From Hahella sp050299855 (GTDB taxonomy: Bacteria; Pseudomonadota; Gammaproteobacteria; Pseudomonadales; Oleiphilaceae): a DNA stretch of 64,000 bases. Made by a program: the position numbers and the translations under genes. Under the pieces are notes generated by a model. That model worked only from the letters and a program-made list of their open reading frames with translations. It made no database searches and had not been told where the DNA came from. This document shows positions 42,218-50,935 of the stretch, one piece after another. How positions within the stretch are numbered: the first letter of the stretch is position 1; each line of letters starts with the position of its first letter. The stretch is taken from contig JBNKWQ010000038.1 in NCBI GenBank assembly GCA_050299855.1, positions 1 through 64,000 on the forward strand, given 5' to 3'.

Positions 42218-43228
42218 TCACTCGCTTGGGTTGGACATTAATACAGCAAAGCGCCAGCCGTTCTCTGTTTTACGAAAAACATGGGTATATTTCTGCAGGG
42301 AGGAAAAAACACCTTTATGGTCTCCCAGGGACGCCATGGCCACTCGTTGGTTACCAATCTCTACCGCAAGTTCTCCGCTACGTTCAATACATATCGGTTG
42401 TTTAATAAAGCGATTAAAACTCGCTCTGGAAAACAGTTCCCGCTCAACGGTCATAAAACTTTCCTTTCCGCTGACTTGCTCCTGTGATGGGATCAGCAAA
42501 CGAATATCGTCGGTGCATAGACTGGCATACTGCTCTGCATCACCGGCGACAATGGCTTTGGCTTGCGCTTCTCGTATTTGCGATATTTCCTGCCTGTCTT
42601 GTTCGGTATATTCACCAATCCATTCGGGTTGGCTTCCACCGGCAAAGAGTTGGTCTATTTCATGTTTCGCTTTTTGCAGGGATATTTCAGTTGAATCCTG
42701 GAGTGAGGTTTCTTCCACTGCAATCACATCGACAGAGTTGATGCCTATAAAACTCAGTATATGCTTCAGGTAATCGATTTGATAATCATCCTTGTAATCA
42801 GGTGACGACGCCCCTCCCCTGGCTGTCACGATTGTCGCACTCTTATCCCGAAGCAATCCCAGATAGCCACTCCCGGTGAACTCGAATGTTACGCCTGAAC
42901 GAACCACATGATCCCAATAGGCTTTAAGTGTGGATGGCAGAGACAAATTATAGAGTGGACTCCCGATCAGAACATGGTCCGCTTCTTTCAGCTCTGTGAT
43001 CAATGTATCTGAAAGAGAAGCGCTGTGATTTGACAGATTGATGGGCTGATCAAAGCTAGCCATCACTTCATTGGTAAGGTGAGGTACCGGATCTGTGGCA
43101 AGACAACGATTCACTACACGCCCCTCCGGATATTCCCGGCTCCAGGCTTTTTCAAAATAGTCTGTTAAAAAACGGGTATATGAATCGCTGACCCGAATGC
43201 TTGAGTCAATTCTAAGTAACGTTTTCAT
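42218..43228 (-). CDS. FMN-dependent NADH-azoreductase fused to a SnoaL-like domain
   Basis: 336 residues. Residues 1 to about 195 are an AzoR flavodoxin-like domain: LLRIDSSIRVSDSYTRFLTD, VLIGSPLYNLSLPSTLKAYW, DHVVRSGVTFEFTGSGYLGL and IVTARGGASSPDY. After a linker, about 205-330 form a DUF4440/SnoaL-like NTF2 fold (AQAKAIVAGDAEQYASLCTD to SLQKYTHVFRKTENGWRFAV). AzoR reduces quinones and azo compounds with NADH at FMN. The fusion to the same fold class that forms the sigma factor's sensory tail is unusual and suggests a shared small-molecule ligand. It is the first gene of the operon, and an ECF41-like promoter lies upstream. Confidence 0.88.
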   Translation of the reverse strand: MKTLLRIDSSIRVSDSYTRFLTDYFEKAWSREYPEGRVVNRCLATDPVPHLTNEVMASFDQPINLSNHSASLSDTLITELKEADHVLIGSPLYNLSLPSTLKAYWDHVVRSGVTFEFTGSGYLGLLRDKSATIVTARGGASSPDYKDDYQIDYLKHILSFIGINSVDVIAVEETSLQDSTEISLQKAKHEIDQLFAGGSQPEWIGEYTEQDRQEISQIREAQAKAIVAGDAEQYASLCTDDIRLLIPSQEQVSGKESFMTVERELFSRASFNRFIKQPICIERSGELAVEIGNQRVAMASLGDHKGVFSSLQKYTHVFRKTENGWRFAVLMSNPSE

Positions 43229-43270
43229 CTGAGGTCTCCTACGTTGATCTTTAAGGCTGTTATCTATAAA

Positions 43271-43297
43271 GACAAACGTGAAAACCGGATTGTGACG
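43271..43297 (-). promoter_or_regulatory. Candidate ECF41-dependent promoter
   Basis: On the minus strand CGTCACA (43297-43291), 16 bases, then TGTC (43274-43271) sits about 43 bases before the azoreductase start. The published ECF41 target is TGTCACA-N16-CGTC; each element here differs at one base with the correct spacing. This would make the operon autoregulated. Confidence 0.55.
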
Positions 43298-43329
43298 TCT
43301 CAGTTAAAAAACTGACCCGGGACTTATCC

Positions 43330-43420
43330 CTACGCCCGGGTGGCCAGCAATACACCGCTACAGGCCATAATACCGCTGGCAGTCCGGTTAACATTCCTTT
43401 GAGCGCGCCGGGACGCCATG
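43330..43420 (-). pseudogene. C-terminal scrap of a LysE/RhtB-type exporter
   Basis: The minus frame reads SRRAQRNVNRTASGIMACSG VLLATRA and a stop. This fits the last helix of LysE-family exporters (xxxxRxxNRxxGxxxxxxGxxLA). Only about 30 codons remain; the 5' part has been lost at the point where a LysR fragment begins on the other strand. Confidence 0.45.
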
Positions 43421-43696
43421 TTTAAAGATAAAGGCCTCACCCTCTCCGGTGGCCTGATCGAATGCGGATCACAGAGTTTAATCCGGCAACTATTACAGGA
43501 CAGCAACCGTCTGACCTTCATTTCCCGCCATCAGATCAAGCAGGAAGAGGATCAGGGTGTGTTAGTGGCACTCAAGTTCAATCCGGAACAGTCTTCCCGA
43601 CCGATTGGCCTGACCTAACGGAAAGACTGGCACCCGACCAGTGCACAGCAGGACTTGATGAGTTATTTACGGGAATTGGGGAAGGACTTGCAATAG
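43418..43696 (+). pseudogene. C-terminal part of a LysR regulator
   Basis: The frame gives LIECGSQSLIRQLLQDSNRL, TFISRHQIKQEEDQGVLVAL and SSRPIGLT, a TAA, then RKDWHPTSAQQDLMSYLREL and a final stop at 43694. This is the end of a LysR effector domain (SRxQIxxExxxGxLxxL, RPIGLTxRxxWxPT), with a leucine codon changed to stop. The DNA-binding part is missing. LysR and LysE genes are often divergent neighbours, so one deletion removed both 5' halves and their promoter. Confidence 0.75.
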
Positions 43697-43709
43697 ACCC
43701 AAACATTTT

Positions 43710-44600
43710 CTACTCACCCCCAAACTCCCGTGGTGCCATCCCCATTTTCTTTTTGAAAAATCGACTGAAATAGGCCGGATCTTTAAAGCCTAATGTCTGT
43801 GCCACCTGTTCGATATTCAGGGTGGTAAATACCAGCAGGCTTTTGGCCTCCACCAGCAAGCGCTGATGGATAATCGCCAGGGCCGGAACACCCGCCACCT
43901 GATTGGACACAAAGTTCAGATGTTCCGGCGACAACCCAAGTTGATTGGAATACCAGGCGACTGTCTTGTAGCGGCTGTAGTGATCATTCACCAGCCGTTC
44001 AAATTTGTAAAAATGGGTTTCTGCACGCTGCCGTTTGGAGCCCTCAGTGAGGGTTTGTTGCTGGGTTTCATCCACCCAGGCAATAAACAGCGCTTCGGCG
44101 AGGATGGCAACCGGAGAGGGTTTGCCTGGAATCGCTTCCAGAAAACTTTGTGCCAGACAATCAAACAGCTTGGGAAGGGTTTGTTTGCCTTCAGGGTTTT
44201 CATGCCTGGTGACCTGAAACATGCAGTTGGGGTATTCCGGCTGGCGTTGCAGAATCTGTTCGACCAGGTTGTCATCGATGGTCACCACATAGCCTTCGGT
44301 ATCAGGGTCAAAATCAAAACCATGAATAACCCCCGGCGGAATACCGACAGCATGACCGGCCTGCATCCGGAGGTGCTCACCGTCAAGATTCACCGTCGCC
44401 CCTCCCCGGTTAATCAGCAGCAGCTGAAACAGACGGGAATGCTTATGCGGCTGGATATGCCAATCATGCATACGGCTACGCTCGCTGATGCGTTCGCAAT
44501 GCACTTTGTCGCGCATATCGAGGGAAGTTTTCTCACCGTACAGGCGGTAAGTGGGAATGCTAGGGATAGACTTTTTGGAGAAAGCTTTGAATATTCTCAT
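43710..44600 (-). CDS. AraC-family regulator, PobR/PobC-like
   Basis: 296 residues from ATG 44600 (MRIFKAFSKKSIPSIPTYRL YGE); the open frame continues further upstream, but only this start gives the family-like N-terminus. A cupin-like effector domain (HIQPHKHSRLFQLLLINRGG, AVGIPPGVIHGFDFDPDTEG) is followed by two helix-turn-helix motifs (TVAWYSNQLGLSPEHLNFVS; LNIEQVAQTLGFKDPAYFSR FFKKKMGMAP). AraC-type regulators of this kind activate 4-hydroxybenzoate hydroxylase. The divergent gene is exactly a pobA, but ruined, so the regulator has lost its obvious target. Confidence 0.88.
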   Translation of the reverse strand: MRIFKAFSKKSIPSIPTYRLYGEKTSLDMRDKVHCERISERSRMHDWHIQPHKHSRLFQLLLINRGGATVNLDGEHLRMQAGHAVGIPPGVIHGFDFDPDTEGYVVTIDDNLVEQILQRQPEYPNCMFQVTRHENPEGKQTLPKLFDCLAQSFLEAIPGKPSPVAILAEALFIAWVDETQQQTLTEGSKRQRAETHFYKFERLVNDHYSRYKTVAWYSNQLGLSPEHLNFVSNQVAGVPALAIIHQRLLVEAKSLLVFTTLNIEQVAQTLGFKDPAYFSRFFKKKMGMAPREFGGE

Positions 44601-44736
44601 CGTGATAGCCCGTGAACAGAATCTTTGAAATGTACAAGAATCTCTCAGAATAGCCAATAGTTCATTTACACTGGCGAGATCATGATAAAAAGCTTCCAAA
44701 CACAAAAATAACCGCGAAATGATCGGGAGTGCTGTT

Positions 44737-45662
44737 ATGAAAACCATCGTCGCTATTATTGGCTCCGGCCCATCCGGGCTGTTATTAGGCCAACTACTCA
44801 CCCGCGCAGGCATCGATAACGTGATTCTGGAACGCCGCGCCGACACTGAGGCACCGACTTTCTACGAAGCCGAGGCTGTCACCCCCTGCGATATCGACAC
44901 CGACGCTCCTTATGTAACCTTCCAGCACAATGGTGAAGCCTATCGGCTGGATTGCCGTTACATTGCCGGGTGCGACGGTTTTCATGGCATCTCCCGTAAA
45001 AGTATTCCGGAAGGAAAAATTAAAGAATACGAACGCGCTTATCCGTTCGGTTGGTTGGGTGTGCTCTCAGATACGCCCCCGGTGGATGATGAACTCATCT
45101 ATGCCCATCATCCCCGCGGCTTTGCGCTCTGCAGCCAACGCAGCCATACCCGTAGCCGTTACTACCTGCAGTGCTCTCTTGATGACAAAGTCGAGGATTG
45201 GTCTGACGAACGCTTCTGGACAGAACTAAAAAAACGCCTGCCGGAAGACGTGGCGGCCGGTTGGTGACGGGTCCTTCCATCGAAAAAAGCATCGCGCCCC
45301 TGCGCAGCTTTGTGGTGGAACCCATGCAATACGGTAAGTTGTTTCTCGTCGGGGATGCTGCCCATATCGTGCCACCCACCGGCGCAAAGGGCCTGAACCT
45401 GGCGGCCAGCGATGTTCAAGCGCTTTACTGTTTGCTGAAAGAAGCAATTTTCAACAACCGCCCGGAAGAACTACAACGCTATTCCGAGGTGGCCCTGAGA
45501 CGGATCTGGTTTATGACCAATCTGCTGCACGATCTGGAGAGCAATCCGTTCGAACTGAAAATGCAGGATGCCCAACTTGCCCGATTGTTGGAGTCCGAAG
45601 CTGGAAGGACTGTGATCGCGGAGCAGTATGTCGGCCTGCCCTATGAACTGAAAGTGGATTGA
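44737..45662 (+). pseudogene. pobA: 4-hydroxybenzoate 3-monooxygenase, broken
   Basis: ATG 44737 opens MKTIVAIIGSGPSGLLLGQL (the FAD GxGxxG loop) and LLTRAGIDNVILERR. About 80 residues that normally follow (the RIRAG to QTEVTRDL region) are absent, and the chain resumes at DAPYVTFQHNGEAYRLDCRY and IAGCDGFHGISRKS. It stays in frame to LPEDVAAGW and stops. One missing base restores LVTGPSIEKSIAPLRSFVVE, LFLVGDAAHIVPPTGAKGLN and the end AEQYVGLPYEL. A further eight or so residues are missing after LRRIW. Three separate lesions rule out a functional enzyme. PobA converts 4-hydroxybenzoate to protocatechuate. Confidence 0.92.
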
Positions 45663-45801
45663 GGGTAACTGCGTTAGAGCAACCAGATATAGAAACCGGT
45701 CATATCCTGGCGACAATTGTCACCACAGATATGACGGGTTCCTTTAGGTGGGTAGGATTTGTCAGATTCACGAGTACTCACTTACGAACTGGTTTGCGGC
45801 T

Positions 45802-45840
45802 CTGGTTAGCAGGTCTGGTTAGAAGGCCTGGTTAGTATGC
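45802..45840. repeat. Three 13-bp direct repeats
   Basis: CTGGTTAG recurs at 45802, 45815 and 45828, each followed by five variable bases, giving a period of exactly 13. It lies just downstream of the peptidase-like gene's stop codon. Confidence 0.6.
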
Positions 45841-45852
45841 GTGGCAATAGTT

Positions 45853-46572
45853 CTAGTGAGTTGCTACCCGTTTAGGAACAGGAGGCAACGGCTTAAATTT
45901 TTTGGTAGTCGGCAATATCGCCTTATAGCCCCGTGCAATGGGTTTGTTGCTATTCAGCGTCAGCTCGTAGGCAGTATGTTTTTCTTTGAATGGCGAATAA
46001 GCGCCCATTTTTTGTTTCATGACCAGTCGATATTGCCCCATTCGCTCTTTGTAGGTTTGATTAAAATCCTCAAATTTATCAGTCCAGTAGAGCCCACCAT
46101 TGGCATCAAAAAAGAATTGAGCCTGATCCATGATATGCACTCCCACCCAATGGCCACCAATGCAAACCACATAGCTTCGGCCATGGCCTGAATTTTTCAG
46201 AATAGTTGGCAGCAGATTAACTTCCCGTCCCTGGAAAGCTTTCAGAGTGAAATCGTAGCCTTTAACAGAAGCCGTAATATGCTGGTTAAAGGCTCCCTGT
46301 GACTGTAGTTTTTTGCTTAACGGTTTATTTAACATTGCATCAGCCAGCTCTTCGACCTTATTCTCCATTGCATTGTGGATGGCTGCAGCGGATTCAACAC
46401 AGTCGTCTTCAGTCGGGTTGGTACTCTCCCAACCTTCTCCGGACTGTGCAAGGTATGCCCACAGAGTGGCGTAGCCAAAACATAGCCCCTGATCGTCCTG
46501 CGCGTAGGCAGAGTGGAGTTTTACGTTAGAGTTACTGTATCCATTGTTTTCAGTTTCGTAGATTTGATACAT
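45853..46572 (-). CDS. YopT/C58-like cysteine peptidase candidate, possible effector
   Basis: 239 residues, no signal peptide. QGLCFGYATLWAYLAQSGEG places Cys31 in the G-x-C helix context of papain-fold C58 enzymes. RSYVVCIGGHWVGVHIMDQA offers His141 (or His146), and FFFDANGGLYW offers Asp156, a spacing close to YopT. The C-terminus is basic and proline-rich (TTKKFKPLPPVPKRVATH). C58 peptidases are delivered toxins that cleave host proteins, or self-processing domains. No secretion gene or chaperone is adjacent. Catalytic triad assignment is by eye. Confidence 0.6.
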   Translation of the reverse strand: MYQIYETENNGYSNSNVKLHSAYAQDDQGLCFGYATLWAYLAQSGEGWESTNPTEDDCVESAAAIHNAMENKVEELADAMLNKPLSKKLQSQGAFNQHITASVKGYDFTLKAFQGREVNLLPTILKNSGHGRSYVVCIGGHWVGVHIMDQAQFFFDANGGLYWTDKFEDFNQTYKERMGQYRLVMKQKMGAYSPFKEKHTAYELTLNSNKPIARGYKAILPTTKKFKPLPPVPKRVATH

Positions 46573-46915
46573 GGTCTGGTTCTCTTGATAAGTGCCTAAT
46601 AGTTGGTTTGTCTTGATTCAGAGATACCGCTATTACTTCCTCTCTGCTTATCAAACGCGCCGGCACAACAGAACTTCCTTCTACGTAATTGCCTCTATAG
46701 GGCAATACGGATACATGATCTGTTAATACATAACCTGTTGATACAGTTCTTGTGGACAACACCCGGTTTCCTGTTTACACAGGATTTGGTTAGGGTCTGT
46801 AGACGTTTCTACTGGAGGGATCGTTCGTGGTGGTCGATGGATAACAGATGCCGTTTTAATTGCGGAGTGTCTGGCAGAAGAACAAGTGTTAATAACGGCG
46901 GGGGCGGGAATTTAT

Positions 46916-47047
46916 TCAGTTAAATTCCGCCCATCTTGCAGCAAGACCACATTCACACCACTGCCTGGCTGCTATTTCCAAATCCAGATTCTGCGCTTTC
47001 GCAAATTTGCGGATGGCTCTAATTTGTTTGTGTACTCGTTGTTCCAT
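46916..47047 (-). CDS. Small hypothetical protein of 43 residues
   Basis: ATG 47047 is preceded at about seven bases by AGGGTG. The product reads MEQRVHKQIRAIRKFAKAQN, LDLEIAARQWCECGLAARW and AEFN. It looks like a genuine compact helical protein (basic helix, then EIAARQW, then GLAxRWA), the sort of small conserved protein often missed by annotation. No named family can be given. Confidence 0.5.
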   Translation of the reverse strand: MEQRVHKQIRAIRKFAKAQNLDLEIAARQWCECGLAARWAEFN

Positions 47048-47175
47048 TGCCGTCACCCTATAATCTGTTCAACTTTTAACCGCTTCTATCTACTAATGCG
47101 ACGATTGCCGGAAAATTACGTCATGGCGCTGACAGGAAGAGAAAGCCTCCCCCTTCGAACCTGTTTCTTGGTTTC

Positions 47176-47295
47176 GGAATAAGTATCCTGATATCCGAGT
47201 AAGTATCCTGATATCCGAATAAGTATCTTGATCTACGAATAAGTATCTTGGTCCCAGAATAACTATCTTGGCCCCAGAATAACTATCCTGGTCTC
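47176..47295. repeat. Six tandem 20-bp units
   Basis: Units start at 47176, 47196, 47216, 47236, 47256 and 47276, with a consensus near CGAATAAGTATCTTGGTCCC; a partial unit flanks each end. Similarity declines gradually along the array (ATATC-ending units on the left, CCCC/TCTC-ending on the right). It lies in non-coding DNA, about 300 bases before the acyl-CoA dehydrogenase gene. Confidence 0.85.
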
Positions 47296-47593
47296 GGAAT
47301 CTGACATAAGGAGGGCTGAATCAAGGTAAAGAGAGGCCAAATATGACAAACAATGGCCGGTGTATGCCTGCCCTGAAAATCGTTCAGTCCCCTTGCATCA
47401 CACAACAAAAAAGTTGGATTGCGCCATTCTGGGAAATATGTGTACCCCCTGGAAAACCGAGACAGACGTGCATATACAGGAAAACATACGAGCCACTGGC
47501 ACATTGATTGGTTTAAATCGATGAACTAGTCTTAATACAGGCTCTATCGATGGGCTAAGTGATAGCCCTCTCCTACACATGGAATGTATGTAA

Positions 47594-48757
47594 ATGGATG
47601 AACTGCTTTCTGACCCTATCATCAAGCTTCGAGATCTAACCCTGGAAGTTACTTTGGGTGAGATTGCTCCAAACGCGGAAAAGGTAGATGCAGAGGCATC
47701 CTGGCCCGAAGGCTCCATGAGGGCGATGGCCGAAGCCGGCCTGTTAGGCCTGCATGCACCTAAGCGGCTGGGAGGTCATGAACAGGGTTTACTTGCCCTG
47801 GCGGTCATAGGAGAGACCATAGCGCAAAGCTGCGCATCCTCTGCCCTCTGCTTTGCCATGCACTGTGTGGGTACGGCGGTGATTGCCGCCAAAGCCACCC
47901 CCTATCACGAAGAAAAGTACCTCAAGCCAATCGCCGAGAACAAACATATCACGACACTGGCCTTATCCGAGCAGGGAACAGGCGCCCATTTCTATCTGCC
48001 GCAGACCGAACTGGTTTATCAAAACGGGGAATTCACTGTGAATGGCTGCAAGCAGTTCGTGACCAATGGCAGCAAAGCAGACTCCTATGTCATCTCTACC
48101 CTGGCCAGTTCCCAAAACGCTGAGGAGGGGGACTTCAGTTGCCTCCTGGTCGACGAGGGAACAGCGGGAATACATTGGAAGGACCCATGGCGGGGATTTG
48201 GTATGCGGGGCAATTCTTCCAGGGCCATGACGCTGGACAAAGTTCGCGTACCCGCTGCAAATCTGTTGGGACAGGAAGGTGATCAAATCTGGTACACATT
48301 TGAGGTCGTGGCCCCCTACTTCCTGATTGCCATGGCAGGGACCTATGTCGGCCTGGCGCAAGCGGCCTTGGACATCGCCCTAAGCCACGTTCAGAGTAGA
48401 CACTACGCCCACTCTGGGGAAACCCTTGCCGACGTGCCGACCATGCAGTACCGCCTTGCTGAGATGAGTACAGCAGTGCAGAAAACCCGTGGGCTGTTGT
48501 ATCGGGCTGCTTATATGGGAGACATAGGAGACTCCCAGGCAACAATCAATATTCTGATGGCCAAAGCCGACGCGGCTGACCTGGCGGTTAAAATTACCAA
48601 CGAAGCCATGACCTGCTGCGGCGGCATCGCCTACCGCGATAGCGGCGAGCTGGCGCGTCTGCTACGGGATGCCCGTGCCAGCCATGTCATGTCGCCGACG
48701 ACTGATATCCTGAAAGTTTGGACAGGCAGGCTGTTGCTTGGCCTTCCTATTATCTGA
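47594..48757 (+). CDS. Acyl-CoA dehydrogenase-like flavoprotein
   Basis: 387 residues, three-domain acyl-CoA dehydrogenase fold. It has an N-terminal helical domain (MRAMAEAGLLGLHAPKRLGG), a beta domain (LALSEQGTGAHFYLPQTELV, VNGCKQFVTNGSKADSYVIS, RGNSSRAMTLDKVRVPAANL LG) and a C-terminal helical domain ending MTCCGGIAYRDSGELARLLR DARASHVMSPTTDILKVWTG. The SPTTD ending and lack of an obvious catalytic Glu in the usual place resemble the DszC/HpaB-like subgroup or degradative oxidases rather than beta-oxidation enzymes. Stand-alone; substrate unknown. Confidence 0.87.
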   Translation: MDELLSDPIIKLRDLTLEVTLGEIAPNAEKVDAEASWPEGSMRAMAEAGLLGLHAPKRLGGHEQGLLALAVIGETIAQSCASSALCFAMHCVGTAVIAAKATPYHEEKYLKPIAENKHITTLALSEQGTGAHFYLPQTELVYQNGEFTVNGCKQFVTNGSKADSYVISTLASSQNAEEGDFSCLLVDEGTAGIHWKDPWRGFGMRGNSSRAMTLDKVRVPAANLLGQEGDQIWYTFEVVAPYFLIAMAGTYVGLAQAALDIALSHVQSRHYAHSGETLADVPTMQYRLAEMSTAVQKTRGLLYRAAYMGDIGDSQATINILMAKADAADLAVKITNEAMTCCGGIAYRDSGELARLLRDARASHVMSPTTDILKVWTGRLLLGLPII

Positions 48758-48787
48758 TTTTAGTAAATCCAGATCCGTGAAAGCCGT

Positions 48788-50191
48788 ATGGGACAAATAT
48801 CAATGGCCACAACCGTACTATTGATTGATAGCCAGGGCTCAAAGGACTCTACCCGGGAGATTCTTGGGACTGTCGTCGATATTTTCGACATTAACCTACT
48901 TGAATTTACGGATGTCGACAACGTGGTTCAGTATGTCCAGGAGCAGGATCAGCGGGATGATACGCCCTGCCTGGCGATTATTGGCCCGACATTGGATGCC
49001 CCTATTCAAGCTGCGCGCAGAATACGCAGAGTAGTACCGGACGTGCATTTTGATTTTTTAGTTACACCGGAAGATCCACTGCTGGCTCGTAAGTTACACT
49101 CCCCCATTTCAGGTTTAGGGAAACTTTGGGAGGTTCTGGATATTTCCTCCGAACACTTCTCTGCTGCCTTGTCAAAATCCCTCAGTTCAGCCATCAAACG
49201 CCGGAAATTTCGGACCACCCTGTCCGGACTACAAAACAAGTTACAGGAATCGACTAAACCCAATATATCCGAACTGCAACGTTACTCCGTATCCCTGCGA
49301 TTTCTCTCCCATATATTTGAGCATGCGCATGAAGCAATTATTGCGACAACCTGTGACGGAATCATCGTCAAGTGGAATCTGGCTGCCCAAGCCTTGTTTG
49401 GCATCAGTCATGAAGCCGCTGTTGGTAAGCCGGTGTTTCAAATAGCCGGCGGAGAATGGCCGGAACAATTGCAAGAATATTATGATGCGCTGCTCACATC
49501 CGGTAGCGAATTCAGTCATAACGAAATATCGTTCAATCCTTCCACTGAACCGCCATTACATGTGGGCATTACCCTCAGTGTGATCAAAGACGTTTCTGGT
49601 GATGCTATCGGCGTGTCGGCAATCATGCGCGATATCACTGAGCGCAAGACCACTGAAAAAGTACTGGAAGACTTACGTCACGATCTTGAACGAATGTCCT
49701 ACGAAGACGGATTGACCGGCGTGCCCAACAGGAGAATGTTTGATACAACCCTGCAAAAAGAGTGGCGACGTCTGCGCCGTAATGAGCTCCCCTTATCCCT
49801 GGTACTGATAGATATCGACTACTTCAAGGATTACAACGATTTCTATGGGCATCAACAAGGTGACAATTGCCTGAAACGCGTAGCACAGACCTTACAAGGT
49901 GTAGTGGGGAGATCTCCGGATCTGGTTGCACGTTATGGCGGAGAAGAGTTTGTCATACTCCTCCCGGAAACCGAAGCAGCTAAAGCCTATGAAGTGGCAA
50001 CCAAATGCTGTGCTGAAATACGTGCGTTAGCGATACCCCACGAAGCATCTCAGGCAAATGGCATCGTCACCATCAGTGTCGGTATCTCGACCGTTGTCCC
50101 CGAACAGAATAATTATAAAAGCATTCTGGAGGCTGCCGACAACATGCTGTATCAGGCTAAAAAATCAGGTAGAAACCAGGTTTGTCGTTAG
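48788..50191 (+). CDS. PAS-GGDEF diguanylate cyclase with degenerate receiver
   Basis: 467 residues. About 1-120 resemble a receiver domain but lack a clear phospho-acceptor pocket. A PAS domain covers about 170-285 (FEHAHEAIIATTCDGIIVKW, ISAIMRDITERKTTEK-like end). The GGDEF domain starts DGLTGVPNRRMFDTTLQKEW, has the metal site VLIDIDYFKDYNDFYGHQQG and the active loop RYGGEEFVIL. RSPD five residues before GGEEF is an inhibitory I-site. It makes cyclic di-GMP under PAS control. A PilZ gene 830 bases further on (opposite strand) may be a receptor. Confidence 0.92.
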   Translation: MGQISMATTVLLIDSQGSKDSTREILGTVVDIFDINLLEFTDVDNVVQYVQEQDQRDDTPCLAIIGPTLDAPIQAARRIRRVVPDVHFDFLVTPEDPLLARKLHSPISGLGKLWEVLDISSEHFSAALSKSLSSAIKRRKFRTTLSGLQNKLQESTKPNISELQRYSVSLRFLSHIFEHAHEAIIATTCDGIIVKWNLAAQALFGISHEAAVGKPVFQIAGGEWPEQLQEYYDALLTSGSEFSHNEISFNPSTEPPLHVGITLSVIKDVSGDAIGVSAIMRDITERKTTEKVLEDLRHDLERMSYEDGLTGVPNRRMFDTTLQKEWRRLRRNELPLSLVLIDIDYFKDYNDFYGHQQGDNCLKRVAQTLQGVVGRSPDLVARYGGEEFVILLPETEAAKAYEVATKCCAEIRALAIPHEASQANGIVTISVGISTVVPEQNNYKSILEAADNMLYQAKKSGRNQVCR

Positions 50192-50410
50192 CCTGCCGCT
50201 CTTAGCTCTCCCATCAACGCATAATGGCTTCTCTCAGTATCCCTCTGTTCTGTACTTCTCTGTATCTATAGCGGATCTCCCCTCCAGCCTATGGTTCACC
50301 CATGATTTCAACCCATGGAAATCTACCCTTTATAATATCAGCGTAGGCGAAGGGGGCGGTGAATGTCACAATGGCGGCTATCGCCAATGAGACAGTAGTA
50401 TTCTTGAGCA

Positions 50411-50899
50411 AACGGGAGTCTGTGGATGGAGTCGTCAGGCTGGGATCGCAACTGCCCAATGGGATTGATGCGCTCTGCAATATTGCTGGAGTTCCAGGAA
50501 CCGCAACGGCTCGAGCAGCATAAGTCCCTCGCTGCCACTTAAAGTTTTGCCCAAGGTGCCGTCTGGCTGGCAGAAAATCCGGTTCCTCAGGAAACCTGTT
50601 ATCAGTACTTTAAGGAAGCCTTGATTGTCTGGTCCACCACCCAGGCCTCCCCCTGGTTTTTTAAGCACGATGTGCGCATGAACTGTGTGGCACCTGGGCC
50701 GGTGGTTACGCCCATTCTGGGTGACTTTGTCAGCATGCTTGGCCAGGAACGGATGGAGAAAGACGCTCACCGCATGAAACGCCCAGCCTTAGCGGACGAA
50801 GTCGCCGACGTGATCGCCTTCCTTTGCTCTGACGAATCGCGCTGGATTTGTGGCGCCAATATCCCTATTGATGGTGGACTTGCAGCGACTTATATCTAA
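50411..50899 (+). pseudogene. calA: Coniferyl-alcohol dehydrogenase, broken
   Basis: ESVDGVVRLGSQLPNGIDAL CNIAGVPGTA is followed by stops and lost coding. Then another frame gives ENPVPQETCYQYFKEALIVW, STTQASPWFFKHDVRMNCVA, PGPVVTPILGDFVSMLGQER, IAFLCSDESRWICGANIPID and GGLAATYI. This is the SDR coniferyl-alcohol dehydrogenase family (catalytic YxxxK in CYQYFKEA). The N-terminal nucleotide loop and the middle third are missing and frames differ between blocks. With pobA it is the second ruined lignin-aromatic gene in the window. Confidence 0.85.
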
Positions 50900-50935
50900 G
50901 CCTTAGGGATTCTTCCGCGAGGGGGTAACGCCATT

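Larger units (their letters stand above)
46573..47593. other. Sparse 1-kb region: one small gene candidate and a tandem repeat
   Basis: Apart from the 43-residue frame at 46916-47047 and the 20-bp repeat at 47176-47295, no coding or RNA feature is supported here. Several longer open frames on either strand lack codon structure, homology and ribosome sites. Confidence 0.4.

Noticed and set aside
44601..44846. 82-residue N-terminal extension of the PobR-like regulator
   Set aside because: The extension overlaps the promoter region and start of the divergent pobA remnant and has no resemblance to the AraC family; ATG 44600 gives the normal N-terminus.
47176..47295. CRISPR array
   Set aside because: Units are directly adjacent with no unique spacers and the repeat itself varies; no cas genes are present.
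50289..50480. Signal-peptide-like leftward frame (LAIAAIVTFTAPFAYA)
   Set aside because: It resembles an exported protein's start, but it lies antisense to the calA remnant's left edge, has only a TTG start and stops after about 40 residues; at most an unrecognisable stub.
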